DNA of 64,000 nucleotides from Dirofilaria immitis (lineage: Eukaryota; Nematoda; Chromadorea; Rhabditida; Onchocercidae), in NCBI GenBank assembly GCA_024305405.1, contig JAKNDB010000015.1, forward strand, positions 564,001-628,000, written 5' to 3'. The translations under genes were made by a program, and so were the position numbers. The notes beneath the pieces are model-generated. The model was not told where the DNA came from, made no database searches, and saw only the letters and a program-made list of their open reading frames with translations. Numbering within the stretch: position 1 is the stretch's first letter; each line of letters starts with the position of its first letter. Positions 1-13,667 of the stretch are shown here, in pieces.

Positions 1-3000
1 TAAATTTATTTTAAAGTGTTAGAAATTAAGACCAAAAAAACGACATATCATAAAAACCTTTTAATGAAAAATTGAAATGAAATAACATCATTTCTCATTT
101 TTCAGGTCGCCAACATAGTATATTTGAGAATGTCAATAGAATGAGCAAGGTCATTATACCATAATTTCTGAAAATGATACTAGTTATCATACGATTACTA
201 TTCGGTTAGAAAAGGTTATTGATAGTTTCGATTGACTGATTTTAATCAATCAATATGTAATATCGCTTTTCCGATTTCCAAAAAATTTCCGGAAATATAT
301 TCCTTCTTATTCCATTACGCAATTTATTACTATTTTTATTATTGAAACAACAAAATAATCCGATCAAATTTTCCACAAGTAAACAAATAAATAAAAGTTA
401 TTCTCTCCCGAAACTTATGCCTAATTAATCCATTCAAATAATTTTTTTCAAGAAAAAAGATTTAAAGTTCGATGTGAAAATTGAATGTGTAGGTGGTAGT
501 AAATATCTGTTTTAGAGAGAGAGAGAGAGGGAGAGAAACTTGTTTTCTCATATTTCTCTCTCTCTCTCTCTTTCTCTGCATCAATGATAAGTGAAGAAAA
601 GAGGTCGCTGTCAGAGCGGTGTCGAAAAATACATTTCATGATGGCAACATGATGATAATTTGTATTCTCGTTTGAATCTTTCTTATTCCTTAAATCCTTC
701 ACTTTTCACTAGAAATTTAAATCGCACTTTATTCGCAAACCTTATTTATGCTGGACCAATTTTAATGTGTTCAGGTTTCATCATTTTTAAACTTCTTCTC
801 ATAAACTTATTCGTCAAACTTGTTCTTTCAAGCTATTGTAAATTTATCTGCTTTAATTTATAACGGCTAAACAGTCAGAAAAAAATTATGGAAAAATTCT
901 GGCCAACAGATTCTCTAGGCTGTTTGTAAAATAAAACATTGTCCATACATATATGTATATGTATATCACTGAATCGTGGAATCATTTTATATTACTATAG
1001 CTATACGTATGTTTTCACATTTATTGATATACAATTACAAGAAATCAAAAAAGGAAAAATTCATATGAAAAAAACTTTTGCTAAAATGTTTTTATTTTTT
1101 TTGCATTGAAATTCTTACAATAAAATGGTTTCAAAAAAATCTTATGCAACGAATAAAAAGAAAAGAAAGCATAATAAACAAAATTTATAAAGAAAAATTA
1201 TTTCATCATCCTCGAGAAGCAAAACGAGAAAATGAAAAGTATCAACGAAACTAATTTTTGTTTAAACAATAATAGCAGTTCATTATACAGGATATTTTCA
1301 GGAGCATTTCCGTTAATTTTACATGATCATCTATTAATTCATCCGAGATTTTTGTATCATTTTTGCCATTTGTATTGATATTTTCGCCATCTTGTAAAAT
1401 CAATGATTTTGGTAACGATTGGTCCTTTGATTTTTCTGAATTGAAAATAGTTGATCAAAGAAATTTTTCTAGCGATATGATGAGGAACTTCCTTGTGCAC
1501 TAAATTAACTGTATCAGTTCTCATCTTTTTTTTTCTCTTCAGCTGATAAAATAAAGAAAGCTAAATGACATTATCGGAAAAGTTGAAAGTCATATATTGA
1601 ACTTATGATAACTATGGTATTTAGCAAACAAGTATGGAAAATGGATGATGATAATTCTTCGCATAAACAAGCAGAAATGAATCAATCAGTCCAAAGTTTA
1701 AATAAGTCTTATTATTTTACTTTAAGTTTCAAGTTACTTGGCATAAAACCTTTACAATTTTTTGTTGTATTTGCTTGGTAAATTTGGGAATTCTGAACTT
1801 TGATAAATTTGGAAGTTCTAAACGATACTCAAAATGTACAATGAAATTTCAGACTTTAGTTTGATTAGTTAAGAAATTGTTACCCGAATTTTTAAGTCAA
1901 AATTTAGAACAAATATATGAAATGGGAAATTCATCCAGTGGAATGAGATGAGGCTAATAATGAACAATACCTGAGGCTAATAATAAACAAAGCAGATATT
2001 CATAAGTTGAATGATTAGCAGAACGAATTTTAAGATACTATCAAAGAATCATTTTCGTCAATTTATCTAATTTCAACGTAGTTTTGGTAATACTACAGAA
2101 TCTTTATATCTTATACTGCACCCTAACCAAGTTTACATGAATGCTTTAATGAAGATGAAAATTAAACACGAATTTATCGCAAAATATATTTGCAAAGATG
2201 GACAATTGTTATTGTTACTGTTAAAGTAATGATTATCAGTGCGTTGCTAAATGGATAATCAAAAAAATTGTTCCTAATAGATGCTCCATCTGATCAAAAT
2301 ATTATAATTAATTGAGCAATCTACAGAAAGAAAAATTTGCCTTGTAAGTGTTAGTTGTCGTGTGGAATCGGATGGAGAATATTTATTCAGTGGTTGGATT
2401 ATCGAATATACTAAAGAATATAATGAAACTGGTTAGGTAAATTACGACAAGGAAGAGAATAATTTTAATAAGAATGACACTTTACGAGTATATATATATA
2501 TTACCTATACGTAGGTTGAGCTTACAATATTATATAAATTGCATGAGAAGTGAGAAAATTATTATTTTATTCAAGAGAAAATTGTATGGGAATTATTTCT
2601 CTGAAACAGAATTCTCATAATTGTACGTGAGATTTGAAAGCTTTCTCTCTATTATATGTAAGATTTGTGAATAAGATGGTTCCTTACAGATTGACCAACA
2701 AATGTGAGAATCCTTGTATAAGGAAGAAATATATCATCTGTATAATCTAATCTAAACATGGAACAACTAACTCATCACCATATAAGATGATATATCCTTT
2801 ATCTCGGAAGTGATTTTTTTTTTTTTTTAATAATGAATTCTCTAACTGTTTACCATATTACTATCTCTTTCGACTTTTTTCCGAAGAAACAATAAGGAAT
2901 AAAAATAATTCAACTGGTATATCTTTCATTTAAACAATAAAATACTTTAAATGTTGGATGAGCTTAATTATGATTGTAGAATCGTTACTATATTGACTAA

Positions 3001-3868
3001 TTTCCATTTTCATTCTATGAAATGCTCATCAAAGTATGAGTTTCTGATTTTGGGAAGTTTAATTTCTATGCATAAATTTTTTTGCTATATCTTAATAGTT
3101 AAAGTAATTTTATAGCAAAATTTATATATGAATATAAAAAGTACTCAGAAAACATTAGTCAGAAATAATATATGTTACAGATAAATATCATTATCATATG
3201 TTACAGGTAAATATCATTATCGGATTTTTTCAAGCGGAATAATTATTATACACAAATTAGCATGAAAATATATCCGTCATCAAATTAGCGATTTTTCTTC
3301 CATTTTCCCGGGTATACCGAATGGATGAGACTGCCATCAAATAGCTATTACCGATAGAATCTATCGAATGGACAAATTTCATGATCAAATTAATAATTCA
3401 TGCCACTACTTTTAGATTTTTATATTAAAGTAGTAATGATTTACGACGATTCATGATACAGAATTATAGATTGGATTAAAAAAATTGTCGAAATTTGTAT
3501 TATTTTATTTCAACATAAAATCAAAAATCAACATAAAATGCTGCAACAAAGTGATTTGATGTGATAAAAACAACAATACTACATTATTCAATATTATCCA
3601 ATAAATGCCTCTTGATCCCCGCCCGCATTTCATAAAAACAATTGATTCAACAACTCGAATTATTTGATCTCAAGGTGACATCGTAATCTTAATCGATTTA
3701 AATGATTGAATCAATTCAAAAATTTTCAATTTGAATTCCATGATTTTCCTATACAGTCAAATAATACCATCCCCATGTTAAAATAACAATCAAGTTGGAT
3801 ATATTCAAAATATAATATCAGCATATTCTTAATTTTTAACTTGTTCTCCTTTTTCATTTTGGAATTTA
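1..3868. other. Intergenic DNA, no gene seen
   Basis: AT-rich sequence without a supportable exon on either strand. It holds a GA/CT inverted microsatellite near 514-570 and short tandem doublets at about 1965-1990 and 3170-3225. The short open frames at 448-702 (-) and 660-863 (+) have low-complexity or unremarkable translations and no splice context. Confidence 0.6.
510..572. repeat. GA microsatellite followed by CT microsatellite (inverted)
   Basis: A run of GA dinucleotides (about 514-535) is followed after roughly 20 nt by a run of CT dinucleotides (about 556-572). The two arms are complementary, so a transcript or single strand could fold into a hairpin. Confidence 0.8.
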
Positions 3869-6682
3869 TCAATATTTATCGAAATTATGTTGTCGACATT
3901 TATCAGTAAGTGGCCCAGCAACTGGATAAATTGTTCCGACAAAATTTTTGCCTTGTTGGATGAATTTATAACTGGTGATAACGAATGGACATTCATCTAA
4001 TTGAAACTGAAAATGATGCAAAACTTTCAATTTAATTCATCAATAAAAGCTCAAATAATAATACAAAGATTTTTATGGATAACGATGCTAGATTTCGCAA
4101 AATTAATTAGCGACAGCAAAAAGTTTGAAACTTTTTTTTTTAAAATTATTAGGCTTACTTTGCAAGTATTACGAGATTGTCTTGCAAGAAAGCATAACGT
4201 ATAGAGTGCCAGATCAAATTCCGGACTTGTACCTATGAAAATGAACCAGTCCGTTTAATATGATTACGCCAGGTAAATTTTACTGCAGCCATAATATTCT
4301 AAAAAAAATTTGAATCATTTTTCGAATACTTAACTAAATAACTACTGTTAAATATTATAATATTTACATAATAGTCGAGAGCGAAGTATCTAACTAAATT
4401 GTATTTAGAATTGAATTTTAATACAAAATACAATTTCTAATGATTGTATCTCATGTAAATGAGTAATAAATTTCTTATTTGATTTGATATGCAAAGTTTT
4501 GAAATTATTTTCAAACAGAAGAACATAGATAAATTAGTTTCATATGATAAGATAAACTGATACATGCATTTGATGATGTAATAAAATAGCATCTAATTCT
4601 TACTATATCTAAAAACTTCATGTAAATTTCACGTCTTTTTCATACACACATTTAAATAAATGGAATAACTAACAAATCGTTTAATGGTAAAGCCACGATA
4701 ATCAAATTGTTGTGATATATTTCGTTCCAATAAATAAAATCGTAACCACGAATGCATTCCACTTACTTCACCATCATTATGCTAAATTAAATTCATTAAT
4801 CGAAGTAAAAAAAAATTTTCTTTCGAGAACTTGACGTAAAATTATACTTAGCATGATGTAATTCTCGTTCGAGAGTTTGAGATTATGCTTAGCGTGAAAT
4901 TCTATTATTATTATTTTCCTTAAAAAAAAAAATGAAAATTGATGGCTATTAAGGTGAATTCTTTTTCGAGACTTAATGTACAATTATAACTTAGCATGAC
5001 GTAATTCTCGTTCGAAAGTTTGAGATTATGCTTAGCATGAAATTGCATTATCATTGGGAAAATGAATCACAATAAAAATAAATGATAAGACTGTGATGAA
5101 AAGAAATTAGCTCAATTATAAAATGCTTAATTTACGAATATAAATACCTCGCCCATGAAAACATGCTCGAATCCGGATGAATCAATCAAACCTTGTTTTC
5201 GAGAATATTCAACAAACCATAATTGTTTAATCCAAGCACGAAAATTATTGAAGCTTCTTGAATATAGATGATCTCAAAATAGATCTTCGCAATTGTACTC
5301 CATTTATTTGCTTTTTTTTTTTTCATATTAAACTATTAATTTGGAAATTTAAAAATATTTAATAATATATATTTTTCTGTAGATTTATAAAATTAAATTT
5401 TTTTCAAATAATTAATTTTATCTGATGATTAATAAAAATAAAATATTTTAGAAATGGATTTTAGGAATGACTTTTAAATTATATTTTACCCTTTTCTAGC
5501 AGAAATTGATAAAGAATCTTCCATACTGTGGTATTGAGAACCGCATCAAGATAATCATCAATAGCTTTCCTCTTCTGGAAATATTATTTTAAAAGAATTT
5601 TATAATTTACATATTTAATTTCTGATATATCCTTCCAAACTTTGTAAAAATATTTATTCAAATTGTATGATTACATAAAATTTTTTTTGAAGTTTTCTAA
5701 AAACTTATTTTCCTCTCATTCTTTTATCTCTTTTCTTGTTCTTTTTTCATCTTTCTTATCTTATTGTGATTAAAAAAAAAAAACTTTTACAAATATTCGA
5801 AATTGGAATAAACTAAAATCAAATACCTTCGAATTATTACTTTCTGGTACACCAACTTGTGGTTCATATTCATTATTTAGGGCAATCCATTTTTTGTATG
5901 TATCCTTTTCCAATGAAATAGGATCTACCCATTTAAATAATCTGAAAAATGATTATAATCAAAATTTTTGATAATTAATTACAAAAAAAATATCATCTTA
6001 TACTTACTTATAAAGCAATTGTATCAAAGATTTTTTTGTAACTATTTAAAAATTATAATTAATTAACAAAATTTTTCAATTAAAATTGAAATTTGAAAAG
6101 GAAAGATATATAAACTATTATTATCACTAATCAATAATCACTAAATCACAAATAATTAATGTCGTGATAAATAAATGATAATGAAAGAATTATTGGGTGA
6201 AAATTTACGAATGATATGATAATAAAAGTTAAACTAATACTGATAAAAAATATTGTAACATTTGCTATACATTAAAAATTGATATTTAAGATGATATCTT
6301 TTGCATTTCTTAATTTCATTCCTTCTTTTTTAAAGATTCCATTAAAGTATGATAATTGATGATGATTACCTTCTTCTAGCATTATCAGTAGAATCATGAG
6401 TTGTTGTATGTCCTTGATAATCCAGAATTATTTGTCCATTACCAAGTTTATTGACATCATGTTGTCGAAGTTCATTTACCAAACTTACAATTTCATCATC
6501 CAATACCAAAAATTCTAGATTTTATGATAGTAAATAAATATCAATTAATATTTAAATAAATTAGGATAAATGATTAAATTGTTTATATCGATACCTGGCA
6601 TTTTTTCCATTCCATTAACAATATCAAATAACATTGTAATAAAATATGCAAATAGCACATATCGTACAACAACAAAGACCAT
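3869..6682 (-). CDS. Secreted EndoU (XendoU/PP11-family) endoribonuclease
   Basis: Seven-exon gene encoding 267 residues: exons 6682-6595, 6514-6370, 5941-5827, 5574-5490, 5272-5148, 4781-4674 and 4006-3869. All intron phases agree and all introns are GT-AG. Residues 1-24 are a hydrophobic signal peptide ending near FDIVNG, so the enzyme should enter the secretory pathway. The rest is one EndoU domain. The three family catalytic residues are visible: His in [11 protein letters not shown], His in [12 protein letters not shown] (the second box is usually GFHNWIRFYLLE), and Lys in [17 protein letters not shown]. EndoU enzymes are metal-stimulated RNases that cleave at uridines and leave 2',3'-cyclic phosphates. 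The start is the only ATG before the signal peptide, and a TTTTTAG site lies 5 nt upstream. The size suits a single-domain secreted form. The family is confident; the RNA substrate is unknown. Confidence 0.9.
4826..5053. repeat. Two-copy tandem repeat inside an EndoU intron
   Basis: Two copies of an about 85-nt sequence (about 4826-4911 and 4966-5053) share the motif ttctcgttcga(g/a)agtttgag and lie about 140 nt apart in the intron between the FEHVF and GMHSW exons. Confidence 0.75.
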
Positions 6683-6686
6683 TATC

Positions 6687-6693
6687 CTAAAAA
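6687..6693 (-). promoter_or_regulatory. Probable spliced-leader acceptor of the EndoU gene
   Basis: Reading the minus strand, TTTTTAG ends 4 nt before the ATG codon context of the EndoU gene. No coding exon is apparent upstream, so this is a candidate trans-splice acceptor. A non-coding 5' cis exon is the alternative. Confidence 0.45.
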
Positions 6694-8418
6694 TTATTCA
6701 ATACACTAATGTAAACAAAAATAATTCAACTTGAATCTAACCTGGAGGTCATTATTTACATATTCAATCTGAATTTTAGAATCAATTTCTTTCCATCTGC
6801 TTATTCAATAAAATAAAATACAAATAATGATCATTTATCATTCTATAGTTTGACAATGTTTATCATGATATGATTAAAATTTAAATAACACTTCATTCTA
6901 TTATGATAAAATGTTTGTGATAAAATGTTTATGATAGAATGTAAATAGATGTTTATGATAAGGTTTCTATGATAGGATGTAAATATTTTTAGATCATTTC
7001 AATAATCCATCGATGAATAATAGATAGTGTTGCTTTCGATCAGAAATGATAGGATATATTGATGAATTCTGTTTTTGGAATTTCCTATCCTTTTTATATA
7101 ACATTAATTAGAAATAAATATAAATTATATTTATCACTTCATTACGAAATATTGATAATAGAAGTTTGATTTTTTTCTGAATAAAATTCTACTCACTTAA
7201 ACAATGAAATGTTTAAATTTAATCGACGATATGAGAGATAAATAGCAATAAGATGATTGTGATAGCTTAACAGATGACTTAACAAATTAATGAATTTAGC
7301 TACTTTTTCATCTTAACATTTGATAAATGATAAATGATATAAATGATAGCAAAAAGTATCCATAAGTGTATGGTTAAGAAAATTATAATTATAAGTGCTA
7401 AAAATATATTAGCAAATGATGAAATTTAACTTGAAATTTTCTTTTTTTTTTTTGTTATCTTTCATTTATCATTGATAGCTACGACAGCTGCTCTATTTCG
7501 GAAATTGTTTGTTGCTAAATTAAATTGTTAAGTTTCAAAAATCAAAGTTTATCAGTATCGATTGAGGGATGAATTTTTTTTCAAAAAAAGTACCAATCAA
7601 TAATTTTGCTATCAAATGATTTCTTTTATATTATGATAAGATTTTATGAAATTTTGCCACAAATTTAAAAAATCAATTTATTATAGAATCAAATTAACGA
7701 TTATATTTAACAAAAATCTTCATAAAATCAAAATTCATCATCTAAAGCTCTAAGATAACTACTCTATCTCGAGATAATACATTAAGCATAATTGATAGTA
7801 AAAATAATTTAAAAAGAAAAAAGGAAGAATGTTCAAATATTTATTTAATAATTTCGAAAGAAGTTTAAATTATCAGCAAAAATTTAATTTAACACACAAA
7901 AAATGCGAAGAAAAAGAGAGAAAGAAAGAGAGAGATAAAAATGTAATGTTTTTTTTTTTTTTGAAGTGATAACAGATGAGAGAATGATATAAAATGCATA
8001 TCTGATAAGCTAGAATAAAGAAACTTCTCGATGAAATAAACTTTTCTAATTTATTCCAAAGGTAAATATATGAAAAAATAAAAAATAAAAGATGGAAAAA
8101 TGAAATCCTAAATCATTCATTCATCATACGAGAAACAATGGCATTCATTTAGTCAAATTATTTTCATTTGAATATCACGTTTAGACGTACGTGTACCAAT
8201 TAATTAATTATATAAATAAAATCAAATGTTAAATTCAATCTATTATCAATTTTATCATGATATTGCCTGATATTAATTAAACAAATAAGCAATACGCTGT
8301 GATAAATTTATTTTTTCTTTTTAAATTTGATTGAAGTTTTAAATTATTGAAATGATTGTACTTTTCTCAAATACTGCGATATTCAAATTAAATTCTTTTC
8401 AACATTAAATAATTGAAT

Positions 8419-8690
8419 ATAATGATAACAATTTAATTTTTATAATCTTTATCATTTATCAGTTTATTGTTATGTGAAGAGAAGAAGATGAAATGATAAT
8501 GATGTATTTCAACGTATTGCAATGATAAGCATGATAAAGCATAAATAAATGAATTGAATACAATTGTGATAACTTAATTTTTATGATTTATCAGTTTATT
8601 GTTATGTGAAGAGAAGAAGAAGAAGAAGAAATGATAAATTTGATATACTGCAAAAAAATTGCAATGATAAGCATGATAAAACAAAAATTA
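8419..8690. repeat. Tandem duplication, about 140 bp unit
   Basis: Copies at about 8419-8550 and 8560-8690 share 'atttatcagtttattgttat', then 'gtgaagagaagaag' and 'gcaatgataagcatgataaa'. The second copy has an expanded GAA run (8606-8630), which accounts for the short Arg-rich open frame there. Confidence 0.8.
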
Positions 8691-9391
8691 CAGCAAATAT
8701 CACAATTTTATATAACAGAAAGATGAGAAAGAAGGAAAAAATAAATTTATCTGAAATTACAACATTTCGGACAAATGTCTTTAAAAGGTTATTTGTTGTT
8801 TTTTTTACACAAAAAAATAGGATACACTATAAACGGTATAATCATTGATCGATTGATTAATTAATTGATTCATTGATTGGTTTATCGATTGATAGAAAGA
8901 AATACGAACAAATAACAAACAACAAATTGAACATAAGACCTTGTCGATTGATCATAATTAATTAATATAATGAGCAGAAAAAAGTAGGAGAATAAACATG
9001 CAAAATGATATTACCGAAAAAAAAAGAAAATAATAAATTGAATACTTCAAAATAATAACTTCAATTTAATTGATATTAATTAAACAGTTATCATTAATAA
9101 TTTAACACTTAGTAAAATTATTACACCTTCTTCCTTTTGTGTAATACTTCGTAAAGATAGAAATGATTTATTGAATTAAATGCTTAATTAATCATTGATA
9201 TCAATTAATCTTATCAATAAATTCGCCTTCTTTCTTACTATTAACGGTAAAATGATCTTATCTGTAACACTGATACATTACTGATAAGAATTAATCGTCT
9301 TTTTTAATATCATAATTAACTTTCTTCCTTCATTTTGCTATTTCTGCTTCTCAGATTTTTCTTTCTTTTTCATCAAGTTTCAATTTATCTC

Positions 9392-12300
9392 TTATCTAAA
9401 CAATGCTTTTTCTTTTTCCTGTATTTTCTCTTTGTTTATTTTCTCGATCATATTACATTTCTTTTCATTCATCACTTGATCAAAATATGATTTGGAAATG
9501 ATATCATGAGATTTTCGAAAGCCATCTTGATATGATTGCGATTGTAGAGTTAACTGAAAATATATATCAATTTGATATCATATATTTTTATAAACATCAA
9601 AAGAGAAAACAACGATGATATTAAATAGAAATTTCAAATTACTACAAACCTGTCCACCAATCCAGGCCATATAATGTGAATCGAGAATATTATTATCATT
9701 ATTTTTTTCACATTTTCAATCTCTATTTTTTATCATTTATTAATTCATTACAACGGCTCTGAAATATATAATTGCAATTAAATTGCATAACTAATTGCTA
9801 GCAATAATTGAATATTTAATTTTTCAATTTCATAATAGTAAATTAAATTTCAATTCTGATTTTTTGTTCTTTTGTATTTCAATTTCCGCGAAAAATTGTA
9901 ATTAATATTAATTGTTATGTTTAGATTGCCTCAAAATTTATCATTTAAATTTTCATTTATATTTTTATTTTAAATATTAAAAAATCTAACTTTTTGCGCT
10001 TTTGCTGCAACAGTTTCACGTGGATCCTGAAATTTTGGAATAGCTGCTCGACTTGCATTTAATTCTTTTTGACTAAATTGTCGACCGCCTTTAACTTCCA
10101 TTATAGCATCACGATGCTTTCCTATATATTTCAGTACTTAGTTTAGAATAATATTAGATTATGAATAGATTAAGTAATAATCAATAATTTAAAAACTTAT
10201 TTCTTCCATTAGGAGGATCATGTATGCTTTTTGGAATGATATCATTACGTCATATATTTACGTGAAACTGCTAAAGCGTTACAGAAGCCGTAATTGTGAA
10301 AGGCGTGATTTACGAATATGAAGGATGTAAAAAAATTTATCATTAGAAAAATTTATCAGCAACGAAATAAACTTTTTATTCATAAAATGGAAATATCTAT
10401 TCGAGACTCGAGTTTTTTCTTTTGAAGTATCTGTTCGAGACTCAGGTTTTTTTTGAATGATATTATTGCCTGTAATGATATTAGGAAAGCTTAAAGTTTA
10501 ATTTTTCAAACTATATGATATTTAACTCGTCTTATGAAAAATTTCATGCTATTCTTTCCAAGTTATCTTCCTTAATCTTCAAAAAATTTACCAAATAATT
10601 GATCATTTTTAGCATCGGGATTTGGTTTTGACCAAATCTTTAATATACTTTCGCTTGATTGATCACCAACAATTTTATTTATATCCTTCTTCCTTTCACC
10701 TTCCTAAAATTAAACTTTCATTATTACTTATCACAAAATTATGTGTTAATTGGAACTTGAAATGAATCAAATTAGAGGTTCATCGATACAGGTCTATTGA
10801 AAAGATTGGCTAACAGCTATTGATAAGAATGAAATCATGAATTAATTTGTAGAATGAATGATAAGTTTAAATATTTTTGTGATTGATTATTTACTAAAAA
10901 ATCATTAAGATTATTCAGTCATCTATAATATTATGCATTTCAATTTATAGCATCATATTTCATTTAATTTATAAACTAATTAAGTAATTAGTGATATTTC
11001 TAATCATTGATTAATCAGTCAGCTTAATATTATCATCTATCGTTATCTACTCGAATGCTATCAGTGATAAAAATTGGAAATATCACTAAAATAATGTGAA
11101 ATGAAATTTATTAATTATTAAATTTTAAATTCAAATAATCTAATATCATTGATATTAAAAAAATATATCCACAATGATTCATTTATTTATCAACAATTTT
11201 TCATTAATATTATGATATTAAGATAAGAAGAGAAAGAGAGAAAGAGAGAGAGAGAGGGAAGGCAGATAGATGAAAAAACTTTTTCATTTATTTACCTTAT
11301 CATGTACTTTAATAGCATGTTCTCGAATTCCACCAAATGGTGTAAGACCCGCTTGTGATGCAAGTTCTTTATCTCGTAATTGAGGACAATTCATCCATGG
11401 TACTACACCATCATTACTTTCACTTAATTGTTTACTGCATTTAATTGTTGTTGCTATAAAAGAAATTTAAAAAACACAAAGAAAGAGAAGAAAAGAGAAA
11501 AAAGAAAATAAACAAAAAAAATTTTATTTACAAAAATTTTTACAATTAAAAAAGGAAAAAATAATAATATTTTAAAAAATATTTCATTAAATATTACAAA
11601 AAAATACAAAATTAAATTAATAAATTACTTAAAATAATTTTAAATAAAAATTTTTAATTTAAATTAAAATAAACTATCGAATTATTTTTTTAAGATAATA
11701 TCTAAAAAAAAAAGTGTATACTATTTTGTTGGCAGCATACTAGCTAAAATGCTTATCAGCTTTACTTAATTTATCATGATAACAAAAATATATAAATCAA
11801 TTAAGCTATCATTTTATCATCATTGTTATTGGGCGATAACTTAGATAAAATCTTTTGAATGTTTAAAATTTTCCGATCAAAAAAGATTAAACTATTGAAT
11901 TAATTTATCAATGATTGTTTTTTTGCCATTATCATTATTTGAAATTCGTCAAAAATAATATTTTGATGTGATAAGAAATAAGAAATAAAATAATAAAATA
12001 AAATTATCAGTTAAGAAAAAAATGATATATATATATGTAATATATAATTGTAATAATTTGAATAAAATCTTTTAACAAAAATAAATTAATAAATAATTAA
12101 TTTGCTTGTTATCACAAATCATATTATAATCAAATTGATTTTGTTATTTCTTTAATTATTAAGCTTGATAAATTATCCTCTTAATTGTTTATTTTCCATA
12201 CTAATCATTAATTATTGTGTAGTAATTTTTTGATTTCAATTAACCAGCTTTTAACATCAAATTATTATCAAATGATATTGATATATTGTGAGGATATATA

Positions 12301-13667
12301 TACATTTCTCGAATTAAAAGTATATATATATAAATATCTCGAATTAAAAGATATTTTTAATCCATAAATGAACTTTGATATTTTGAAGAGAAATAATAAT
12401 TGTAGAAATTATCAAATTATCAATTCCATATAAACCCTAATTGATTAATAAACAGAAATATGCCGATTTGACAAAGATTTGAAGAATTATCGAAAAAATC
12501 TCGACGTATCAGTAGGAAAAATAATAACTGTAGAAATTATCAAATTATCAAATCCATATAAACACTATATTGTTAACGTATAGTTTTCTTTTTTCGTTAA
12601 TCTATAAAATGATTGCAGTATTTGTTAATTGATAATTCACAAATGATTAGAATGAATTTTTATTTTGATAATATGTTAATTTAAGAATTGAATTACAACT
12701 AATATGTATATTTGTTTATTATCCTTTATGAAAATTTAATTGAGAAAATGATGAAGTAAAATTTTAAACCAATTTAATTTCCAAAAGTTTTTTTTTGAAA
12801 AATGTTTACTTAGCAAACCAAAAAAATCCCACTTCAAATTGCTCGGCAAATATTTGCTAATTTTATGTAAATATTAAATATAAATTCTCGAAGTATCGAA
12901 AAAGAGGGTTTAATTTTAAAATGAAATTAAACAAAATTTGATGGAAAAATTTTCAAAAAAAAAAATTTCAAAAAACATTAGATAGACTATTCTGCTAGAT
13001 TCATTATTATTAAGGTTTATTTATCAAGTTTATTTATATATTTTATTCTGTTATTATCATATCACGACTGCTAGATAGACTATCACTAAAGTTTATTTAT
13101 CAAATTTATTTATGTTTACTCTGATAGTATTATATAAAGATAAATAATATCTAATTCAAAAAATGATTCATTTCGAAAAAAATGTGATTAATTTGATAAC
13201 GTTAATGATAAGCATTTGATGAATTTTCAGTCAAAAACATATTAAATTTTCAAATATTTTGTGCAAAATTTGCTAGATTCATTATCATTAAGGTTTATTT
13301 ATCAAATTTATTTATATATTTTATTCCGTTATTATCATATCATAAATGCTAGATAAACTATTCAGTTAAATGCATTATCATTAAGGTTTATTTATCAAAT
13401 TTATTTATATATTTTACTCTGTTATTATCATATCAGAGATGATATGTAATTCAGAAAAATGATTAATTTGATAATGCTAGTGATAAGCATCGATGAAATT
13501 TTAAAATTAACAGAAAAAATGAAATTAAACTTACTAGCATTTCGTATGGTACCAAAACCACCGGTACCTTTTTGACTAGCATATTTATTCGTTCCATATT
13601 CCCATGGAATTACACAAGGAAGGATAATTTTACGACGATACTTCAAATCTTGTTGTTTTGCATATTC
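9392..13667 (-). CDS. Calponin-repeat (CLIK/OV9M-like) protein, ends uncertain
   Basis: Confident exons are 13667-13535, 11453-11296, 10703-10592 and 10121-9991; phases join perfectly. The first carries a calponin-type repeat (CVIPWEYGTNKYASQKGTGG then FGTIRN). The second carries a diverged one (VPWMNCPQLRDKELASQAGL then TPFGGIRE). The third and fourth are charged linker (IWSKPNPDAKNDQLF; GGRQFSQKELNASRAAIPKF). In this family such repeats bind F-actin in muscle and other cells. The 3' end is unclear. An exon about 9560-9392 (LTLQSQSYQDGFRKSHDIIS, then a stop at 9392) looks like a decayed repeat, but the exon linking to it (about 9650-9700, ending HYMAWIGGQ) is only open if an A7 run were one base longer. 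If it is not used, translation stops just past 9991. The 5' end is also unclear: a five-codon exon at 15944-15930 (MDQKT, phase 0, donor GTTAGT) fits. The open frame running up to 13961 is His-rich and looks like intron. Confidence 0.7.
11222..11262. repeat. AG-rich microsatellite
   Basis: Imperfect (AG)n/(AAAG)n run inside the calponin-gene intron just below the exon at 11296. Confidence 0.8.
12388..12568. repeat. Direct repeat pair, about 48 bp
   Basis: Two copies (about 12388-12437 and 12520-12568) of a sequence around tgtagaaattatcaaattat followed by ccatataaac, in the large calponin-gene intron. Confidence 0.7.
12994..13442. repeat. Dispersed tandem repeat, four copies
   Basis: A 50-75 bp unit around aaggtttatttatcaaattt and gttattatcatatca occurs at about 12996-13066, 13078-13128 (shortened), 13275-13350 and 13369-13441, within the calponin-gene intron. 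Confidence 0.8.

Larger units (their letters stand above)
6683..9391. other. Intergenic DNA between EndoU and calponin-repeat genes
   Basis: No exon could be supported. The stretch is rich in TGATAA/TTATCA and contains a degenerate minisatellite at about 6895-6990 (unit near atgataaaatgttt) and a tandem duplication at 8419-8690. Confidence 0.55.
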
